NCBI GenBank assembly: GCA_020073005.1
Contig: JAIQFX010000008.1
Coordinates: 1 to 64,000 of the forward strand
Direction of reading: 5' to 3'
DNA length: 64,000 nt
From: Terriglobia bacterium
Lineage (GTDB): Bacteria; Acidobacteriota; Vicinamibacteria; Vicinamibacterales; CAVVIG01
In this document: one piece after another, positions 59,536 through 64,000 of the stretch
Position numbering within the stretch: position 1 is the stretch's first letter
Layout: each line of letters opens with the position of its first letter
Made by a program: the position numbers and the translations under genes
The notes under the pieces: model-generated
Told to the model about the DNA's origin: nothing
Databases searched by the model: none
What the model saw: only the letters and a program-made list of their open reading frames with translations

Positions 59536-62232
59536 TCATCCCGCGCTGACCGTGCGCAGCGCGGCGATCAGTCGCTCGGTCTCGAACGCGAGCGCGCGCC
59601 AGGCGCCTTCGTGTTGATCGAAGCGCGCCGTGCGCCCGATCTCCTCGAGCGCGCGTGCGGCGTCGACGACGCCGGTCGCGTCGAAATTGGCGGCCGCGCC
59701 TTTCAGGCCGTGCGCGGCGCGGCGCAGGGATTCGCCGTCGCGCGCCTGCAGCGCCTGACGGATGCGCTCGAGATGCCGCGGCGCATCGTCGACGAAGAGC
59801 CGGCTGATTTCGGCGAGCAGCTCGCGGTCGCCGCCGACGCGCGCGAGCACGTGATCCGAGACGGCTGGCGCGGCGGGGACGGGCACCGGCGCCGGCGCGC
59901 CGCCGGCGAGATGCTCGACCGTCATGCAGAGCTGCCGCGAGTCGAGCGGCTTGGTGAGGTACTCGTCCATGCCGGCCGCGAGGCAGCGCTCGCGATCGCC
60001 CTTCATCGCGTGCGCGGTCATCGCGACGATGGGCACGTGCCTCGATGTGCCGCGCTCGCGTTCCCGGATCGCGACGGCGGCCTCGAGGCCGCCCATCTCC
60101 GGCATCTGCACGTCCATCAGCACGAGGTCGAACGCCTGGCGGCCGAGCGCGGCCAGCGCCTCGCGTCCGTTGGCCGCGATGGTCACGCGGTGCCCGCGAC
60201 GCTCGAGGACGCTCGCCGCCAGCCGCTGATTGACGACGTTGTCCTCCGCGAGCAGCACGTGCAGACGCCGGTCGGCCAGATCGGCGGGCAGCATCGATGC
60301 CGGCAGCGCCGGCCGCGGTCCCCGTTCCGGCGCGAGGGCGCGGCTGATCGCGCCGAGCAAGTCGCGCTGATCGACCGGCTTCGTGAGGTGATTGACGATC
60401 CCCACTTCGGTGCAGCGCGCGCTCTCGCCGTACTGGCCCGACGAGCTCAGCATCATGATCGTCGCGCCGGCGAGCCTCGGCTCGTCACGGATCCGCCGCG
60501 CGACTTCGAAGCCGTCCATCTCCGGCATGTTCGCGTCGAGGAGCACGAGGGCGAACGGATGCCCGCTCGCGCTCGCCTGCAGCAGCGCGTCGAGCGCGGC
60601 CGCGCCGCTGTCCGCCGACGTGGGCCGCATCTTCCACCGGCGCAGCAGATCGTGGAGGACGCGGCGATTGACGGCGTTGTCGTCGACGATGAGGACCGGC
60701 AGGTCCGTCAGATTCATGGCCGTCGGCTCGGGACGCGCGTCCGAGAGACCGAGGCGCACGGTGAAGTGAAACGTGCTGCCTTCATGCGGCGCGCTTTCGA
60801 GCCAGATGCGCCCGTCCATCAGCTCGACGAGCGATGAGGAGATCGTCAGGCCCAGCCCGGTGCCGCCGAACCGCCGCGTCGTCGATCCGTCCGCCTGCTT
60901 GAACGGCTCGAAGATCTTCTGCTGCTTCTCCAGCGGCACGCCGATGCCGCTGTCGCTGACGAAATAGTGCAGCACGGTGTCGGTCGCGGAAACCGATTCG
61001 ACCTCCACCTGCACGAGGATCTGGCCGCGCTCGGTGAACTTGATCGCGTTGCCCACGAGATTGACCAGCACCTGCCGCAGCCGCCCCGGATCGCCGACGG
61101 CGATATTCGGCACGTCGGGCAGCACGTGGCAGACGACCTCGAGTCCTTTCTGTTCCGCGCGCAGCGCGAGCGGCTTCAGCAGCTCGGCCAGGTGATCGCG
61201 GACCGAGAAGGGCGTCTCGTCGAACTCGAGCTTGCGCATCTCGATCTTCGAGAAATCGAGGATGTCGTTCAGGATGCTCAGCAGCGCGTCGGCCGAGCTC
61301 TGGACCATCGTCAGGTACTCGCGCTGCTCGGGCGCCAGCTCGGTGTCGAGCGCGAGCTCCGTCATGCCGATGATGCCGTTGAGCGGCGTGCGAATCTCGT
61401 GGCTCATGTTGGCGAGGAACTCGCTCTTGGCCTGGTTCGCCTCTTCGGCCACGCGCGTCGCGTCCGCGAGCGCCGCGGTCCGATCGCGCACCTTGCGATC
61501 GAGATCCTCGGTGAGCGCCTGCAGCTCGCGATTCAGGTGCTCGCGCTGCACGAGCGCGGTTTCGAGCTGCTGATAGGACTCGGACAGGCGCGTCTGCATG
61601 CCGTTGACGTCTTCGAGCAGCGCCGCGATTTCCGCCGGCGGCTGCGACGTCAGCCGGGCCTCCGCGGGCCCGCCGTGCGCCGAGATATTGCGGACGATCG
61701 TGACGACTTCTTCGAGCGGACGCGTGACGGCGCCAGCGAACCCGCGCGCGCCGAGGACGGCGCCGCCCAGCGCGAGCAGGATCAGCCCGAGCGTCGCCGC
61801 GTAGTAGCCGGTCCATTTCAGGCGCAGCGTCAGCAGCGGCTGTTCCACGAAGACGCGCCACCCGACGGGAGGCACGCTCGCGAACGCGACGAGGCGCGCC
61901 GACCCGGTGGGATCGGCGCCGCGGCGCTCGTAGCGGAACACGTCCTCCGCGGCGCGCGCGCCGGCCGTGATGAGCTCGTCCTGCGCCAGATTCTGCAGCG
62001 CGGCGTAGCCCGTGCGCCCGCTCGCGTGGATGACGAGGTTGTGCTGGTCGACGACCGTGATCTGCGCGTCCGGCAGCGTCTTGAAATCCTCGACGAAGTG
62101 CTCGAAGCGCGACATGTCGAGCGAGCCGCCCACCACGCCGGCGACGTGGCCGGCCGCGTCGAGGATCGGCGCGGCGATCGTGACGATCGGGACGAGCGAC
62201 AGGCGGCCGAGGATCACGTCGGAGACGACCAC
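59536..62232 (-). pseudogene. Hybrid histidine kinase, downstream part (sensor end, HisKA, HATPase, two REC, Hpt)
   Basis: The open frame has 898 residues and starts inside a dCache sensor ([20 protein letters not shown]). Next come a membrane segment, HAMP and coiled coil, HisKA with [19 protein letters not shown], HATPase ([20 protein letters not shown]), REC1 ([14 protein letters not shown] with [10 protein letters not shown]), REC2 ([13 protein letters not shown] with [10 protein letters not shown]) and a C-terminal Hpt ([12 protein letters not shown]). All catalytic sites look intact. Its true N-terminus is the frame at 62214-63131, out of phase by one base, so the gene is broken or the sequence has a one-base error. 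Confidence 0.85.
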
Positions 62233-63131
62233 GCGGCGCAGCCGCGCGTGTCGATGAAGTACTGGCGGTCGCTGATCGACGGCGACTCGCGCCGCGGGTA
62301 GATCTCGTGCACCGTGCCCGAGAGATCGGCGTCGAAGAGCGTGATGAATCCCGGATAGATCGCGTGGTACTCATCGAGCAGCCGCTGCCGCGCCGCTGGA
62401 TCGGCGCGCTCGGCGAAACTCGCGCCGACCGTCCGCACCGCGTGAATGTGATCGCTGAGGTAGTCGCCGATGTGCTCGCCGAGCGACGTGACGGCTTCGT
62501 GCAGCCGCGCGCCGCCGTCGGCCTCCTGCTTGGCCGCGGTGAGCTGCGTGTCGACGGCCGCGAGCAGCAGCACCGGCAGCGCGGCGACGAGAATGAACGC
62601 GTGGAAGGCGAACGTGCGCAGCCGTCGCCGTTCGAACGGCCGGTAGCCGGTGACGAGCTGCTGCGCCGTCGCGCCGGTCGCGATGAGATCGGCGATGACG
62701 ACGGCCACCAGGCCGTTGAGCGGCATCTGCAGCGCGATGGGGAGAATCGTCTCGCGCAGCGCGCCGGCGCCGTACAGGCGCGGCGCGATGACGACGGATC
62801 CGGCGATGCCGGCCCACACGAGCGCGCCCGCCAGGAGCGGCGACGTGCCGCGGCGCGCGAACGCGCCGGCCAGCAGGCCTTCGACCGGCAGCAGCAGGAC
62901 GAGCGGCACGATCCCGATCGCGGTGCCGCGCACCGCCGTCGCGCCGATCGCGGCCGCCAGCGCGCCGAACCAGGGTCCGAACAGAATCGCGATCGGCAGC
63001 GTCACGATGCGCCCGAGCAGCAGCGGGGCGACGGCGCCGCCGGGCAGCGCGTTGAGCAGATAGCCGGCGGCTCCGCAGAGCACCGAGAGACCGAGTCGTC
63101 GCGCGACGTGCCGGTTCATCTGAGCCGTCAT
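62214..63131 (-). pseudogene. Hybrid histidine kinase, upstream part (MASE-like membrane region and dCache start)
   Basis: The frame has 305 residues from ATG 63131. Six or so hydrophobic segments (e.g. [20 protein letters not shown]) form a MASE1-like sensor, then a further segment ([20 protein letters not shown]) and a dCache domain begin: DQTLTAAK-like region, [20 protein letters not shown] and [10 protein letters not shown]. After YFIDTR the frame goes off (GCAAWSSPT) and stops, while the other frame continues [12 protein letters not shown]. The change is near 62232-62250 in a GC-rich run and needs one extra base in the original. Confidence 0.8.
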
Positions 63132-63184
63132 TGTGCGGCCTTCAGAACGTGAACGCCAAGCGGGAAGTCGTCACATCGCGAGGG

Positions 63185-63190
63185 TATACT
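63185..63190 (+). promoter_or_regulatory. -10 box (TATACT) for a leaderless mRNA
   Basis: TATACT ends 10 nt before ATG 63201. The intervening GCGGCGAGAC has no convincing ribosome site. Confidence 0.45.
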
Positions 63191-63200
63191 GCGGCGAGAC

Positions 63201-63824
63201 ATGCACGTCCTGATCGCGGAAGACGATCGCGTCACCGGCGAGATCCTCGCGCGCACGCTCCAGCGCTGGAATCACGAGACGACGGTCGTCGGCGACGGCG
63301 GGAAAGCGTGGGAGTACCTGCGCGCGTCGACGAGCCCCACGCTCGCGATCCTCGACTGGATGATGCCGGAGATGGACGGCCCCGAGGTCTGCCGCCGCGT
63401 GCGGGCCGAGCTGCCGCTCGCGAACATGTACCTCCTGCTCGTGACGGCGCGCGAAGGCCGGAGCGACGTGATCGTCGGCCTCGACGCGGGAGCCGACGAC
63501 TACATCATCAAGCCGTTCGATCCCGAAGAGCTGCGCGCGCGCATCAGCGTCGGCGTGCGCGTGCTCGGCCTGCAGCAGAAGCTCGCCGAGCGCGTGGCGG
63601 AACTCCAGGCCGCGCTGTCGAACGTCAAGCAACTGCACGGACTGCTGCCGATCTGCAGCTACTGCAAGCGCATCCGCGGCGACGATCAGTACTGGCAGCA
63701 GGTCGAGGGCTACATCGCGCAGCATTCCAATGCCGAGTTCAGTCACGGCATCTGTCCGGCGTGCTACGCGAAGGTCTCCGCGGAAATCGACGAGATCTCC
63801 CGCAGCCGCGGGCAGAATCCCTAG
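63201..63824 (+). CDS. Response regulator with C-terminal Cys4 domain
   Basis: The protein has 207 residues. The REC domain (1-120) has acidic pair EDD, phospho-acceptor Asp in AILDWMMPEMDG, Thr in LLVTARE and Lys in YIIKPFDPEE. A short coiled coil (LQQKLAERVAELQAALSNVK) leads to LLPICSYCKRIRGDDQYWQQ and HGICPACYAK: two CxxC pairs, a zinc-ribbon-like module often found at the end of sensor proteins. It lacks a DNA-binding domain and could receive phosphate from the adjacent hybrid kinase. Its stop overlaps the stop of the opposite cytochrome gene (CTAG). Confidence 0.85.
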   Translation: MHVLIAEDDRVTGEILARTLQRWNHETTVVGDGGKAWEYLRASTSPTLAILDWMMPEMDGPEVCRRVRAELPLANMYLLLVTAREGRSDVIVGLDAGADDYIIKPFDPEELRARISVGVRVLGLQQKLAERVAELQAALSNVKQLHGLLPICSYCKRIRGDDQYWQQVEGYIAQHSNAEFSHGICPACYAKVSAEIDEISRSRGQNP

Positions 63825-64000
63825 GGAACTCGCCAGGGCGAGAATTCCGGCCACGTCTTCAGCGCGGCTTCGGCCCACGCCGTCGACTGAGTCGTGTGGC
63901 AGGTCGTGCACGGATTCGGAATCTTCAGGCGATCGGTCGCCGACGGCGGGATGAAGCGGAACGTGTGACTGCGCACGTTGACGTCGCCGATCTCCTGCTC
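63821..64000 (-). CDS. Multihaem cytochrome c-type protein, C-terminal end (partial)
   Basis: The minus frame enters from the right edge and stops at TAG 63821-63823, giving 59 residues. It contains a haem-binding site NPCTTCH and the sequence SHTFRFIPPSATDRLKIPNP before it, typical of multihaem cytochromes with repeated CxxCH sites. The end is STAWAEAALKTWPEFSPWRV. The rest lies outside the window, so the number of haems is unknown. Confidence 0.75.
   Translation of the reverse strand, partial: EQEIGDVNVRSHTFRFIPPSATDRLKIPNPCTTCHTTQSTAWAEAALKTWPEFSPWRVP

Noticed and set aside
62214-62250. Programmed frameshift in the hybrid histidine kinase
   Set aside because: No slippery heptamer or stimulating structure like that in the IS element is seen; a plain indel or sequence error is simpler.

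Overview
The window is a high-GC bacterial chromosome segment, most likely from an Acidobacteriota member, perhaps class Vicinamibacteria. This is inferred from family content: an ADOP-type FtsX/MacB permease (35819-38227), a Ser/Thr kinase with TPR tail beside an acidobacterial-type ECF sigma factor (39794-42917), large secreted Ig/HYR/FG-GAP proteins and multihaem cytochrome. No rRNA is present and nothing fixes the species.

Region 1 (1-6073) is the most notable part: a tightly coupled lasso-peptide (RiPP) operon cut by the left edge. Order: end of a B2-type leader peptidase, a PqqD-like RRE protein (B1), a UPF0489 peptide-arginase-like protein fused to TPRs, a lasso cyclase (C), a 63-residue precursor (A), a PRMT-like methyltransferase with a C-terminal PqqD-like domain, and an HPr-kinase-like protein. 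Four of the junctions are ATGA-type overlaps. The core has two Arg residues, which makes an Arg-to-ornithine and/or Arg-methylated, possibly phosphorylated lasso peptide a concrete hypothesis. A strong bidirectional terminator closes the operon.

Region 2 (6115-20921) is envelope and exopolysaccharide related: a YfhO-like membrane protein, an SGNH hydrolase, two 2OG-Fe(II) oxygenases, a 1523-residue secreted NHL/HYR protein, an NTP_transf_5 nucleotidyltransferase, an O-antigen-ligase-like protein, a Wzc-type tyrosine kinase and a small secreted carboxypeptidase-regulatory-like protein. Region 3 (20922-38227) holds ordinary genes: DUF3810 protein, TruA, an FHA-GAF-PP2C phosphatase, a GT2/lipoprotein/hydrolase operon, a GT-like membrane protein, a beta-helix protein, a sodium:solute symporter, an SpsF-like cytidylyltransferase, a HET-C/vWA secreted protein and the ADOP permease.

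Region 4 (about 38.4-50.5 kb) is accessory. A complete tRNA-Lys(CTT) at 50404-50479 and a 47-bp copy of its 3' part at 39542-39588 each adjoin a decayed tyrosine-integrase 3' end, so the interval looks like a genomic island formed by repeated integration. It carries a Ser/Thr kinase, an ECF sigma factor, a 2028-residue modular surface protein and an intact IS5-family element (49475-50385) with perfect 18-bp ends and a 3-bp target duplication.

Region 5 (50.4-64 kb) has tRNA-Lys, two tRNA-Arg and tRNA-His, a LigD-like ligase-polymerase invaded in frame by heptamer tandem repeats and a palindrome, a cupin, a sulfite-oxidase-like protein, an HD-GYP/GGDEF regulator, an acetyltransferase, an ExeA-like ATPase, a hybrid histidine kinase broken by a frameshift, a response regulator with a Cys4 motif, and the end of a multihaem cytochrome. 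Many genes have a TATAAT-like box 7-11 nt before the start codon and no Shine-Dalgarno, pointing to common leaderless transcription. Most other long open frames are antisense GC artefacts.
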